Below, one piece after another: positions 24,676 through 34,383 of a DNA stretch of 64,000 nucleotides. The stretch covers positions 558,001 through 622,000 of the forward strand of contig NZ_JQMS01000001.1 of assembly GCF_000744835.1 (NCBI RefSeq), in the 5' to 3' direction. The notes beneath the pieces were generated by a model. That model saw only the letters and a list, made by a program, of their open reading frames with translations, searched no databases and had not been told where the DNA came from. This stretch comes from Flavobacterium sp. 83 (lineage in GTDB: Bacteria; Bacteroidota; Bacteroidia; Flavobacteriales; Flavobacteriaceae). Numbering within the stretch: position 1 is the first letter of the stretch; each line of letters starts with the position of its first letter. Position numbers and translations under genes: made by a program.

Positions 24676-25174
24676 CACGTTGTTAGTCAATATTTTCCGT
24701 TTTGTACTGCTATTAGCAGTCCAAATTATTATTTTTAATAATATGAATTTTTTGGGCTATATAAGTCCATTTCCTTACCTTCTTTTTATAATATTATACC
24801 CTGTAAACGGTAATAAGTCAGGATTATTGATCGCCAGTTTCTTCTTAGGTCTTATTATGGATATGTTCAGTAATTCTGGAGGTATCCATACCACAGCCTG
24901 TATCCTTTTAGCCTATTTCAGACCTTATATTTTTAAATTTTCATTTGGATTAAGCTATGAATACCAAACAGTGCGATTAAATGATGTTTTAACACCTGAA
25001 AGATTCTCTTTTATATTAATGTCAGTTGTAATTCATCACTTAGTATTATTCGTACTAGAAGCATTTCAATTCAGTTTTATCTTAGACGTTTTACTTCGAA
25101 CCCTCCTCAGTAGTATATTTACAATACTAATTTGCATTATAATAATATATCATATTAAGCCAAACAAAAGATGA
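24668..25174 (+). CDS. mreD: Rod-shape-determining protein MreD
   Basis: A 168-residue integral membrane protein with about five helices and almost no soluble part (LLLAVQIIIFNNMNFLGYIS, LLIASFFLGLIMDMFSNSGG, FILDVLLRTLLSSIFTILIC). Size, hydrophobicity and position between mreC and PBP2 fix the assignment. The stop overlaps the mrdA start (ATGA). Confidence 0.88.
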   Translation: MNSTLLVNIFRFVLLLAVQIIIFNNMNFLGYISPFPYLLFIILYPVNGNKSGLLIASFFLGLIMDMFSNSGGIHTTACILLAYFRPYIFKFSFGLSYEYQTVRLNDVLTPERFSFILMSVVIHHLVLFVLEAFQFSFILDVLLRTLLSSIFTILICIIIIYHIKPNKR

Positions 25175-27123
25175 GAAAATTATTGCTGCCTTCCTTAATC
25201 ATTGTTGCAGCATCATTGCTAGTAATACGAATTTTCTATTTACAAATTATAGATGATTCGTTCAAACTAAAATCAGACAATAATGCCATAAAAATAAAAT
25301 ATGATTATCCGGAAAGAGGTTATATTTATGACAGAAATGGCAAATTATTAGTTGCAAATCAGGCTTCTTATGACATCATGGTTATTCCTAGAGATGTCAA
25401 AGATATTGACACTTTGGAATTTTGTCAACTACTGGATATTACAAAAGAAGAATTTTTAAAAAGAATGGCAAAAGCCAAGGTATATAGTCCCAGATTACCT
25501 TCGGTTTTTTTACCTCAATTAAATAAAAGTGAATTTGCTGCTTTTCAGGAAAAAATACGAAAATATGAAGGCTTCTACTTTCAAAAACGTTCATTACGCG
25601 ATTATGAAGTAGACTTTGGCGCTAACGTTTTTGGATTTATCACACAAGTGAACGAAAAATTGGTTGCAAAAAACCCTTATTACAATAGTGGTGATTTAAT
25701 TGGACGACAAGGTGTTGAAGAAAGCTACGAAGATATTTTACGAGGAACAAAAGGTGTAAAATACTTCCAAAAAGACAAATATAATAGAGAAATTGGTTCC
25801 TACAAAGAAGGCAAGTACGACACTATTGCCGTACAAGGAGAAGACATAAACCTGACTATTGACGCCGAGCTTCAAAAGTATGGCGAACAATTAATGATCA
25901 ATAAAAGAGGAGGAATTGTTGCGATAGAGCCAAAAACTGGTGAAATACTAGCTCTTGTTACTGCACCATCTTATGACCCAGGAATACTGGTAGGAAGACA
26001 ACGATCTAAAAACTACACATTACTATATCATGATTCAATAGCAAAACCTCTTTATGACCGTGGATTGCTGGCAGAATATCCTCCGGGATCACCATTTAAA
26101 ATCCTAACTGGCTTAATAGGCCTTCAAGAAGGAGTAATAAATGAACAAACGACCTTCATGTGTCATCATGGATTTAGTTATGCACCAGGTCGATTTATGG
26201 CTTGTCATGGTTTTGGACCACATCAATTGCACAACGGGATTTATAATTCTTGTAATACTTATTTTGCAAATGTTTACTTACGAATTATAGGAAAATATAA
26301 TAGCGCACCCTATGCAGTAGATGTTTGGAGCAATCACGTAAAGAGTTTTGGACTGGGTCAATTTATGGGTTACGATTTACCTACTGGAAAAAAAGGAAAG
26401 ATACCCAATTCAAAAACGTATAAGAAAATATATCCTGATTGGCGTTGGAGTGGAAAAACTATCATATCCAATTCCATCGGTCAAGGAGAAGTTTTAATGA
26501 CTCCTATCCAACTTGCAAATATGATGGCAACAGTTGCAAATGAAGGATATTATTACACCCCTCACATCATCAAAAAAATTGAAGGTCAGAAAATTGATAA
26601 AAAATTCACGACCAAACACGTCACCACAATAGACAAAAAGTATTACAAACCAATGATTAGCGGTTTATTCGATGTGTATAATTTTGGAACAGCACATGGA
26701 TTGAATGTACCAGGAATTGACATTTGTGGTAAAACTGGAACAGCCGAGAATTATGCAAAAATCGATGGAAAAAGAGTAAAACTCGAGGATCACTCTATAT
26801 TTGTTGCTTTTGCACCAAAAGACAATCCCAAGATCGCAATAGCAATTTTAGTAGAAAATGGTGGTTTTGGAGCTACAATAGCAGGACCTATTGCCAGTTT
26901 AATGATTGAGAAATATCTTAGAAAAAAAATAACTAGAACAGATTTAGAAAAAAGAATACTTGAAAGAAGTTTACAAGACCGATATGCAAAATTAGGCGGA
27001 ATGAAAGAAGCCAGCTTAATAGAAACAGTCCCTAAAGATTCTCTTCTAAATAAAAAAATAGTAAATCCTATAATTAAAACGGCGGCCCCAATTATTACAG
27101 TAGATTCTACTAAAGAAAACTAA
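25171..27123 (+). CDS. mrdA: Penicillin-binding protein 2 (elongation transpeptidase)
   Basis: A 650-residue class B PBP that crosslinks side-wall peptidoglycan. TM at 4-26, a dimerisation (pedestal) domain with the RGYIYDRNGKLLVANQASYD motif (49-68), then the transpeptidase domain. Active-site motifs are Ser307-x-x-Lys310 (PPGSPFK), S-C-N (YNSCNTYF) and K-T-G (CGKTGTAEN). It overlaps mreD by 4 nt and is 17 nt before rodA, its SEDS glycosyltransferase partner. About 40 residues follow the catalytic domain as a low-complexity tail. Confidence 0.95.
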   Translation: MRKLLLPSLIIVAASLLVIRIFYLQIIDDSFKLKSDNNAIKIKYDYPERGYIYDRNGKLLVANQASYDIMVIPRDVKDIDTLEFCQLLDITKEEFLKRMAKAKVYSPRLPSVFLPQLNKSEFAAFQEKIRKYEGFYFQKRSLRDYEVDFGANVFGFITQVNEKLVAKNPYYNSGDLIGRQGVEESYEDILRGTKGVKYFQKDKYNREIGSYKEGKYDTIAVQGEDINLTIDAELQKYGEQLMINKRGGIVAIEPKTGEILALVTAPSYDPGILVGRQRSKNYTLLYHDSIAKPLYDRGLLAEYPPGSPFKILTGLIGLQEGVINEQTTFMCHHGFSYAPGRFMACHGFGPHQLHNGIYNSCNTYFANVYLRIIGKYNSAPYAVDVWSNHVKSFGLGQFMGYDLPTGKKGKIPNSKTYKKIYPDWRWSGKTIISNSIGQGEVLMTPIQLANMMATVANEGYYYTPHIIKKIEGQKIDKKFTTKHVTTIDKKYYKPMISGLFDVYNFGTAHGLNVPGIDICGKTGTAENYAKIDGKRVKLEDHSIFVAFAPKDNPKIAIAILVENGGFGATIAGPIASLMIEKYLRKKITRTDLEKRILERSLQDRYAKLGGMKEASLIETVPKDSLLNKKIVNPIIKTAAPIITVDSTKEN

Positions 27124-27140
27124 TAAGCAACCTATTTCAA

Positions 27141-28376
27141 ATGAAAAACCAAAGCGTAACGAACAATCTTGACTGGATATGTATCATTATCTATTGCCTA
27201 TTAGTAATAATGGGTTGGTTAAACATTTATTCCTCTTCCTTATCCTCTATGGAAGGAACCTCCGACAAACAGCTTATATTTATTATATTAACAATTCCGT
27301 TGATTTTTATTGTACTTTATGTTGATGGGAAGTTCTACGAAAAATATGCTAGTATTATTTTTGGCGTTTCTCTATTATCATTGCTGGGTTTGTTTGCATT
27401 TGGTAAGACCATCGCGGGACAACGTTGTTGGTATGGCATAGGAAGTTTCACCTTACAACCTTCCGAATTTGCAAAAGCAGCTACAACATTGGCATTAGCC
27501 AAATACTTAAGTGATCCTCAAATTAATTTGAAAGATGTTAACAGGCAAATACAGGCTCTTGCAATCGTCTTTTTACCAGTAATGCTAATATTACCGCAAC
27601 CTGACCCGGGAAGCGCACTTATTTACAGCATTTTCATTATCGTTTTATACCGAGAAGGACTTCCTTCCTGGTATGTTTGGACCGGCTTTATTACGATTCT
27701 CTTATTTGTACTTACATTAGTATTAGAACCTCAATATGTGATTTTATTAGCACTATTGGTTCTCATCATTATACATTTCAAATCTCGGCTATCAGACAGA
27801 AACATAGTTTTAAGCGGAATTCTATTCGCCATAATCACTGGATTTGTATTATCAGTAAATTATGTATTTGTGCATGTATTTAAGCAACATCATAGAGATC
27901 GTTTCAATATTTTGCTTGGAAAATCAGTGGATATGAAGGGAATTGGGTATAATACCAACCAATCCGAAATTGCAATTGGCTCAGGAGGCTGGATAGGCAA
28001 AGGTTTTCTTGAAGGAACACAAACCAAAGGAGGTTTCGTACCAGAGCAACACACTGATTATATATTTACAACAGTAGGTGAAGAATGGGGATTCATAGGT
28101 TCATTAGTTGTTATTGGACTTTTCGTAGGCTTATTTCTAAGATTAATATACCTTGCAGAGAGACAAAAAACAAAATTTAGCAGGGTTTATGGCTATTGTG
28201 TAGCAGGAATTTTATTCATTCATTTCTTTGTAAATATTGCAATGGTCATAGGGGTTTTTCCAACAATTGGAGTACCGCTGCCTTTCTTTTCTTATGGAGG
28301 ATCAGGACTTTGGGGTTTTACTATTTTACTATTTATATTTATTAAAATGGATGCCAATAAAGTAAATGAATGGTAA
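27141..28376 (+). CDS. rodA: SEDS peptidoglycan glycosyltransferase RodA
   Basis: A 411-residue polytopic membrane protein of the SEDS family that polymerises lipid II with PBP2. About ten membrane helices are seen. Family hallmarks are the QPSEFAKAATTLALAKYL stretch, QPDPGSALIYSIF with the catalytic Asp region, the large loop with GSGGWIGKGFLEGTQTKGG and PEQHTDYIFTTVGEEWGF, and near the end VPLPFFSYGGSGL. It is the last gene of the elongasome cluster and is followed by structured element E. Confidence 0.95.
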   Translation: MKNQSVTNNLDWICIIIYCLLVIMGWLNIYSSSLSSMEGTSDKQLIFIILTIPLIFIVLYVDGKFYEKYASIIFGVSLLSLLGLFAFGKTIAGQRCWYGIGSFTLQPSEFAKAATTLALAKYLSDPQINLKDVNRQIQALAIVFLPVMLILPQPDPGSALIYSIFIIVLYREGLPSWYVWTGFITILLFVLTLVLEPQYVILLALLVLIIIHFKSRLSDRNIVLSGILFAIITGFVLSVNYVFVHVFKQHHRDRFNILLGKSVDMKGIGYNTNQSEIAIGSGGWIGKGFLEGTQTKGGFVPEQHTDYIFTTVGEEWGFIGSLVVIGLFVGLFLRLIYLAERQKTKFSRVYGYCVAGILFIHFFVNIAMVIGVFPTIGVPLPFFSYGGSGLWGFTILLFIFIKMDANKVNEW

Positions 28377-28394
28377 ATGGAATGTCATATTGGG

Positions 28395-28535
28395 AGCTAA
28401 ATCCTGCTATTCATTTCAAGTTTTTTACCTCGTTAAAGTTTTAATTATTTTTTCAAGAGCTTCCGCTGGTCGCTTTGAAAAAATATAAAAACTAATAAAC
28501 GAGCCATCAAAAGCTTTCCATTACTATCAGGGCTA
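28395..28535 (+). ncRNA. Structured repeat element, copy E (long, divergent)
   Basis: AGC-TAAAT-CCTG, a 14-nt spacer, a long nested hairpin (CTCGTT/AACGAG, then AGTTTT/AAAACT, then TTTTTTCAAgAGC/GCTTTGAAAAAA), a 15-nt spacer ending TTCCATTACTAT, then CAGG-GCT. Primary sequence has drifted from the other copies but the outer stem and spacer lengths are kept, with T pairing A at the variable position. It lies 18 nt past the rodA stop. Confidence 0.6.
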
Positions 28536-29372
28536 ATTAAAACTCCAACTTTTATAATCACTATTTTTTTCCAATTGATTTTCTATTCTGTCCTCTAATT
28601 TAGGAAAGAAATCTATTCCTGTCAATTTTTCAATATAATCGACCGAAACAACAAAATCATACAAAGGTTTATCACTTGCTTCATTTGGAACAATAAAAGC
28701 AATCATTTTATATTCTCCATCGAACTTATCTAACAAAATTTTATAAAAATACTTTGGGACCGAAACATTTTCTCTTCCTATAGTTTTAAGTGACGATTCT
28801 AAAACTCCACCAGTAACAACATAAACACCATCATATTTTGTAGCCCAATAACGAACTTTTTGTTCTAATCTATTCCAAACTCCTTCATTAAAAGGATGCA
28901 ACTGTGGAGAAATATTGGAAGTAAAAAAGGTATCGTTATAAGCATTTCTCGAGAATTCCATGTCGCCTGCCGGGCATAAATGACCTTTATCGAAACCTGA
29001 TTTCTTGTAATTCCTCCAATCGGCAGAACCCGTTTTTACTTTAGAATCTTCAACAAAAAAGGGTCTTTGAAAACTATTATTTATCAGATAATTTTTCTTC
29101 AATTCGTAAGCTACCCATTCTGCTTGCTCATGTTCTTCATTATACGATAATGTAAAAAATTCGTGTTTTACAATTTGATTAGTTGTTGAAGATGGCAAAA
29201 AGTTAAAAGAGAGATTTGATTTTTGAGAATATCCTTCTACAAAAGTTTTTTTATTCACTTGAAAACTATTCAGTTCAACTGAATCACGATTATTTGAATC
29301 CTTCTTACAGGAAGTAATAAAAGTTAAAATAAACAAACCAACAACTGAATATAAAAACTTATACTTTCTCAT
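28533..29372 (-). CDS. DNA/RNA non-specific endonuclease, lipoprotein
   Basis: A 279-residue secreted nuclease of the beta-beta-alpha-Me NUC1 family. The signal ends in TFITSC (Cys22), so the protein is probably lipid-anchored. The catalytic motif, usually DRGH, reads DKGHLCPAGDM with the general-base His. The metal-binding Asn lies in FFTSNISPQ, followed by NEGVWNRLEQKVR. Related proteins scavenge extracellular nucleic acid or degrade incoming DNA. The structured element E lies just beyond its stop on the opposite strand. Confidence 0.9.
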   Translation of the reverse strand: MRKYKFLYSVVGLFILTFITSCKKDSNNRDSVELNSFQVNKKTFVEGYSQKSNLSFNFLPSSTTNQIVKHEFFTLSYNEEHEQAEWVAYELKKNYLINNSFQRPFFVEDSKVKTGSADWRNYKKSGFDKGHLCPAGDMEFSRNAYNDTFFTSNISPQLHPFNEGVWNRLEQKVRYWATKYDGVYVVTGGVLESSLKTIGRENVSVPKYFYKILLDKFDGEYKMIAFIVPNEASDKPLYDFVVSVDYIEKLTGIDFFPKLEDRIENQLEKNSDYKSWSFN

Positions 29373-29428
29373 TTCTATTACTATTTAAATCATCCTAAAT
29401 TAAAGAAAAAACAATACACCATAAAACT

Positions 29429-29472
29429 AAATACGCTCCAATTATTCCTATTAGAACAACTAGAGCGTATTT
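29429..29472 (-). terminator. Hairpin after the Prc protease gene
   Basis: 10-bp stem AAATACGCTC / GAGCGTATTT with a long loop, just downstream of the protease stop on the minus strand. The T run is weak. Confidence 0.5.
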
Positions 29473-29508
29473 ACAATAAAAGCAATCCAAGAGGTTGAGG
29501 AAACTAAT

Positions 29509-31791
29509 TTAAGATTTAGCTAATTTCTCTTTTTTTAATTTCGCGGGAAGACTCTTTTTTACAATTGTTTTCGCTTGTAAATCATCCAAAACATTTAATG
29601 CTTCTTCAACATAAATATCTTTTGATAATGCTTCATGCCATCTGTCTCTTTTTTCTTTTAAAATCAAATCTTTATTAACTTCATCCATCTCATAAGGTAA
29701 TGATGCAAACTTGAGTGCATTTTTATAATCAACTAAAGGTTTATATTTTTTAGCTTTTTCCTCTATTTCATTTTGAGCAGTTTTAAATTTATCAATGTTC
29801 AAACTATAGTTATTGTCTTCACTTCTACTGTCAATCCACTTTGCATTTTCCTCAATCAATTGGAATTGGGAACTTTGAGAAATCCTTTTCTTACTATTGG
29901 CAATTGCCTGATTAAAATTTGTATTTTTATTCCATACTGTATAATCAGCAGGATCTATTTTATCCCAAGGCATCGCATTATCCACATCACGTTCCCCCAT
30001 TTTTAAATAAGCATATCTGTCTGGCATAACAATATCACTGCTAACTCCTTCAAGTTGTGTAGAACCTCCATTGATTCTGTAAAATTTTTGTGTAGTAGTT
30101 TTTACTGCTCCTAAATCTCCCACCGCACTATTACGAACAAACTGGTTCAAATCAATCACATTCTGCACTGTTCCTTTACCATAAGTTTGTTTACTACCTA
30201 TGATAATCCCTCTTTTATAATCTTGAATTGCAGCTGCTAAAATCTCAGAAGCTGATGCTGAAAAACTATTCACCATAATTACTAGCGGACCGTCCCATTC
30301 AATTTTTTTATCTTTATCAAACAGTACTTCTTTTTTCCTACCAGCTGATTTTATTTGAACTATAGGACCTTGTTCTATAAATAAACCTGCAATATCTACA
30401 ACAGTTGATAACGAACCTCCACCATCATCGCGGACATCCAATACAATACCACTAACTCCAGCACTTTTCAAACGTTCCACTTCCTTAGCAATATCTTTTC
30501 CAGCATCTCTACCATCTTTATTTTCAAAATCAATATAGAATTTTGGCAAATAAATAACCCCATATTTCAGTCCGTTTTTATTTACAATACTTGATTTAGC
30601 ATAAGTTTCTTCAATCTCAACAATATCTCTGATAATTGAAATAACCTTAATCGTTCCATCTACTTTTTTAACGGTAAGTCGCACTTCAGTCCCTTTTGGC
30701 CCTTTAATCTTTTTTACGACATCATCAAGACGCATCCCAACAACATCTACCGCTTCTTCGTTACCTTGAGCAACTTTCATCACTAAGTCTCCTGCTTCAA
30801 GTTGTTTCCCTCTCCATGCCGGACCTCCAGAAATAAGTTCAGATATTTCAGTAAAATCATTTTTCTTTTGAAGACGAGCACCAATTCCTTCTAATTTTCC
30901 GCTGATACTTACATCAAATCGTTCTTTCTCTTCGGGTGCAAAATAACTGGTATGTGGATCAAATCGTGATGTAATTGAATTGATATAAACTGAAAACCAA
31001 TCATTTCTATCTAAATCTTTCATAAAACCAAAATACTCATCTAATGATTTCAAAGCACTTTCTCTTGTTTCTTTTTCTAATTCTGTAAAAGTTTTAGGTT
31101 TACCGGCATCAACTGCTTTATTGCTTTTCTCCTTAGCAGGATTAATAATGTCAACTTTACCCTTTTCGCCATTGTTTAAAAAATCCGAACTGACTTTATC
31201 ATCTTGTTCTATAACTCCATTGGCTTTATTTTCTTGAATTTTAAGGCGATCCGTCAATGATGAAAGTGTTGACAATTTAATCTGTTTGCGCCATTTGTCA
31301 GCAAGTTCCTTTTCGTCTTTTGAATAAGGTGCTTTTTCATAATCCGTATTAAAAGTCTCATCAATATTATAATCAAATGGTTGACTCAAAACACTTTTGT
31401 ATATCTTTTTACTTTCTTCCATTCTTTTCATCAAACGATCGTAAGTAAGATTAAAAAAAGTTAAATCTTTATTCAATAATTCATCGTCTAATTCAGTCTC
31501 ATATTTTGAAAATTCATCAATATCAGACTGCAAGAAGAATCGTTTAGAAGGATCTAAAGCTTGGATGTAATCTTTATAAATTCCTTTGGAAAAAGTGTCA
31601 TCTATAGCTGCAGGATTATAATGTCCTTTTTGAATTACAAAAGTTAATAGTTCTAATAGCAACTTATCTTTATCTGGATCTTCCTCTTTTGATGCATTAA
31701 TTTTAAATGCAAATAATGTTGCTGAGAGACAAACAACAACAAGAAGTATTTTATAATTTCTTTTCATAAAGTCAATAATAGTATTCATCAA
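29509..31791 (-). CDS. prc: Tail-specific (C-terminal processing) protease, S41 family
   Basis: A 760-residue periplasmic serine protease. An N-terminal signal anchor (about 10-32, RNYKILLVVVCLSATLFAFK) is followed by a Prc N-terminal domain, a PDZ domain (about 275-360, GIGARLQKKNDFTEISELI), the S41 core with VLDVRDDGGGSLSTVVDIAG, the nucleophile in NSFSASASEIL and the catalytic Lys in YGKGTVQN. A C-terminal DUF3340 region (about 560-750) completes the Tsp/Prc layout. It trims or degrades periplasmic proteins by their C-termini. Several Met codons stand near the start; Met9 (MKRNYK) is an alternative. Confidence 0.93.
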   Translation of the reverse strand: MMNTIIDFMKRNYKILLVVVCLSATLFAFKINASKEEDPDKDKLLLELLTFVIQKGHYNPAAIDDTFSKGIYKDYIQALDPSKRFFLQSDIDEFSKYETELDDELLNKDLTFFNLTYDRLMKRMEESKKIYKSVLSQPFDYNIDETFNTDYEKAPYSKDEKELADKWRKQIKLSTLSSLTDRLKIQENKANGVIEQDDKVSSDFLNNGEKGKVDIINPAKEKSNKAVDAGKPKTFTELEKETRESALKSLDEYFGFMKDLDRNDWFSVYINSITSRFDPHTSYFAPEEKERFDVSISGKLEGIGARLQKKNDFTEISELISGGPAWRGKQLEAGDLVMKVAQGNEEAVDVVGMRLDDVVKKIKGPKGTEVRLTVKKVDGTIKVISIIRDIVEIEETYAKSSIVNKNGLKYGVIYLPKFYIDFENKDGRDAGKDIAKEVERLKSAGVSGIVLDVRDDGGGSLSTVVDIAGLFIEQGPIVQIKSAGRKKEVLFDKDKKIEWDGPLVIMVNSFSASASEILAAAIQDYKRGIIIGSKQTYGKGTVQNVIDLNQFVRNSAVGDLGAVKTTTQKFYRINGGSTQLEGVSSDIVMPDRYAYLKMGERDVDNAMPWDKIDPADYTVWNKNTNFNQAIANSKKRISQSSQFQLIEENAKWIDSRSEDNNYSLNIDKFKTAQNEIEEKAKKYKPLVDYKNALKFASLPYEMDEVNKDLILKEKRDRWHEALSKDIYVEEALNVLDDLQAKTIVKKSLPAKLKKEKLAKS

Positions 31792-31946
31792 TTTTTAAAC
31801 TAAATTACGGTAAAAACTATGCCAAGTATAACAAGGACTGCATAATTTTTTGTTAAAGATATAAAAATGTTTTTTTTCATCTGGGTTAAATATCTGAAGT
31901 TAATAAATTTTATTTTCTTTGTTTATATAATATGGTTTTGTGTAAC

Positions 31947-31954
31947 TACATTTG
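31947..31954 (+). promoter_or_regulatory. Putative -7 box for surE
   Basis: TACATTTG matches TAnnTTTG, 44 bases before the surE ATG; a TTG ends 25 bases upstream, slightly too far. Confidence 0.4.
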
Positions 31955-31998
31955 CTATTTAAAGATTTAAATTAGAAATTACTTTTTGAAAACATAAA

Positions 31999-32796
31999 AT
32001 GACAAAACACTCAAAACCTTTAATATTAGTTACAAATGATGACGGGATTTCAGCTCCGGGAATCAGGGCATTAATAACAGTAATGGCTGAAATTGGAGAA
32101 GTAGTAGTTGTCGCACCAGATGCTCCACAAAGCGCTACGGGACATGGTATTACCATAAATAACACCCTTTATTTAAATAAAATTTCAAAAGAAAACGATA
32201 GCATTACAGAATACAGTTGTTCCGGAACTCCCGTAGATTGTGTTAAATTTGCCGTAAGCGAAATTTTGAAACGAAAACCAGACTTATGTGTTTCAGGTGT
32301 GAATCACGGCTCCAATTCTTCAATAAATGTAATCTATTCCGGGACAATGAGTGCTGCTGTTGAAGCTGGCATAGAAGGAATTCAAGCTATTGGCTTCTCC
32401 TTATTAGATTATGATTGGAATGCTAATTTTGAAGAAATAAAGTCATTCATCCGAAAAATAACATTGGAAGTTCTTGAAAATAAGCTTCCTGATGGGGTTG
32501 TCCTCAATGTGAATTTCCCCAAATTGAAAGAAAAAGAAATTCAGGGAATCAAGATTTGTCGTCAGGCGAAAGCTATTTGGATGGAAAAATTCGATAAACG
32601 CAAAACACCTCAGGGTAAAGATTATTATTGGCTTACAGGAGAATTCGTAAACCAGGACCACGGTGAAGATACTGATGAATGGGCATTAAAAAATGGATAT
32701 ATTTCTATAGTTCCCGTACAATTTGATTTGACAGCTCATCATGTAACACAACAACTTAACACCTGGAATTGGAATGAAATCGCCACTAAAAAATAG
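31999..32796 (+). CDS. surE: 5'/3'-nucleotidase SurE
   Basis: A 265-residue metal-dependent nucleoside monophosphate phosphatase. The metal site is in LVTNDDGISAPGI (Asp-Asp, about 11-12) together with the Ser in PQSATGHGIT and the Asn in CVSGVNHGSNSS. SGTMSAAVEAGIEG is the other family signature. It acts in the cytosol on nucleotides, possibly in stationary-phase survival. It stands ahead of a small membrane protein and lpxB, all on the plus strand. Confidence 0.95.
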   Translation: MTKHSKPLILVTNDDGISAPGIRALITVMAEIGEVVVVAPDAPQSATGHGITINNTLYLNKISKENDSITEYSCSGTPVDCVKFAVSEILKRKPDLCVSGVNHGSNSSINVIYSGTMSAAVEAGIEGIQAIGFSLLDYDWNANFEEIKSFIRKITLEVLENKLPDGVVLNVNFPKLKEKEIQGIKICRQAKAIWMEKFDKRKTPQGKDYYWLTGEFVNQDHGEDTDEWALKNGYISIVPVQFDLTAHHVTQQLNTWNWNEIATKK

Positions 32797-32864
32797 TTTG
32801 CGATAGCAACAATACATAAAAAGCGATACTATATATAACCGCTGACAAATAAAAATTTACTGAT

Positions 32865-33137
32865 ATGAATAAAATTGATTTATTAGAAGGATTTATAATT
32901 GGAATTATAGCTTCAATACTGGGGAGTTACCTTTTCATTACTTTTTTCACTGATTTTGATTTTATCAACGGTATCAAAATTATGCAATTTGAAGGCAAAC
33001 TGGGCAAAATAATCACTTTAGGATCTATTCTTGATTTAGTGGTATTTGGAATTTTACTGAAATTAAACAAAGAACTCATGGCCCGCGGAGTAGTTCTTGC
33101 TGTAATTGTTATGACAATAGTATCTTTATTTATTTGA
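32865..33137 (+). CDS. Small membrane protein of unknown function
   Basis: A 90-residue protein not assigned to a family. Three hydrophobic helices are seen at about 9-27 (FIIGIIASILGSYLFITFF), 47-65 (KIITLGSILDLVVFGILLK) and 73-90. The short loop between the first two holds a few charged residues. It lies 68 nt after surE and 97 nt before lpxB in the same direction. The position suggests an envelope role but nothing in the sequence shows one. Confidence 0.6.
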   Translation: MNKIDLLEGFIIGIIASILGSYLFITFFTDFDFINGIKIMQFEGKLGKIITLGSILDLVVFGILLKLNKELMARGVVLAVIVMTIVSLFI

Positions 33138-33150
33138 AAAACAATATTCA

Positions 33151-33158
33151 TATCTTTG
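33151..33158 (+). promoter_or_regulatory. Putative -7 box for lpxB
   Basis: TATCTTTG matches TAnnTTTG. A TTG lies 15 bases upstream, somewhat close. The leader to lpxB would be about 70 nt. Confidence 0.4.
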
Positions 33159-33234
33159 CTACATACAAAATATTGACTGTAATAGTTACTAATTTATTAC
33201 CAATATCAAAATTTAAAACTCCAAAACTAAAAAC

Positions 33235-34347
33235 ATGAAATATTATATTATTGCTGGAGAAGCTTCAGGAGATTTACATGGTTCAAATTTGATGAAGTCA
33301 CTTTACAAGGAAGAACCTAACGCTGATATACGGTTTTGGGGTGGTGATTTGATGCAAAATGTTGGTGGAACTTTGGTGAAGCACTATCGAGAATTAGCTT
33401 TCATGGGATTTATTGAAGTGATTTTTAATTTGAAAACCATTTTGAACAATATAAAAATATGTAAAAATGACATTCTGAAATTTCAACCGGATGTTCTAAT
33501 ATTCATCGATTATCCTGGTTTTAATTTACGGATTGCAAAGTGGGCAAAAGAATTAGGTATGAAAACCCATTACTATATTTCACCTCAAATCTGGGCATGG
33601 AAGGAAAGCCGCATCACAGAAATCAAACGAGACATTGACAAGATGTATGTCATTTTACCTTTCGAAAAAAGCTTTTACGAAGACAAACATCATTTTCCAG
33701 TTGAATTTGTAGGTCATCCATTGATTGATGCAATCCATAACCAAACTCCAATTGCCTCCTCCATTTTTAGAAAAGAAAATAAACTAAACGAAAAACCCAT
33801 AATAGCCATTTTACCTGGCAGCCGAAAACAAGAAATAACAAAAATGTTATCGGTGATGTTGAGTGTTGTTACTGATTTTCCAGAATATCAATTTGTTATT
33901 GCTGGAGCACCAAGTCAGGAATATTCATTTTATGAGAATTTCATTTCGAATGAAAATATAAAATTCATATCCAATAAAACCTATGCATTATTGCAAAACG
34001 CAACGGCAGCATTAGTTACATCAGGAACGGCAACGCTTGAAACAGCACTTTTTAAAGTGCCTGAAGTAGTTTGCTACAAAGGCAGCTGGGCTTCCTATCA
34101 AATTGCGAAACGAATCATTACACTAAAATACATTTCGTTAGTGAATTTGATTATGGACGAAGAAGTTGTCACCGAATTAATTCAGGAAGACTGCACGACG
34201 AAACGTATTGGAGAAGAATTGAAAAAAATTCTGGAAACTAATCATCGGAAACAACTTTTAGAGAAGTATGACGTTTTAGAAGCAAAACTAGGCGGAATTG
34301 GTGCCAGCGAAAAAACAGCAAAATTGATTGTGGCTGATTTGCATTGA
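33235..34347 (+). CDS. lpxB: Lipid-A-disaccharide synthase
   Basis: A 370-residue GT-B glycosyltransferase that joins UDP-diacylglucosamine and lipid X in lipid A synthesis, at the cytosolic face of the inner membrane. Signatures are the glycine-rich AGEASGDLHGSNLM (7-20), DYPGFNLRIA, YYISPQIWAWKESRI, LPGSRKQEI and the acceptor-proximal TSGTATLETAL. The length is normal. It is followed after 36 nt by an NlpC/P60 lipoprotein gene. Confidence 0.96.
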   Translation: MKYYIIAGEASGDLHGSNLMKSLYKEEPNADIRFWGGDLMQNVGGTLVKHYRELAFMGFIEVIFNLKTILNNIKICKNDILKFQPDVLIFIDYPGFNLRIAKWAKELGMKTHYYISPQIWAWKESRITEIKRDIDKMYVILPFEKSFYEDKHHFPVEFVGHPLIDAIHNQTPIASSIFRKENKLNEKPIIAILPGSRKQEITKMLSVMLSVVTDFPEYQFVIAGAPSQEYSFYENFISNENIKFISNKTYALLQNATAALVTSGTATLETALFKVPEVVCYKGSWASYQIAKRIITLKYISLVNLIMDEEVVTELIQEDCTTKRIGEELKKILETNHRKQLLEKYDVLEAKLGGIGASEKTAKLIVADLH

Positions 34348-34383
34348 TACCAATTCTTATAAAATCTACAAAAAACAAATCTT

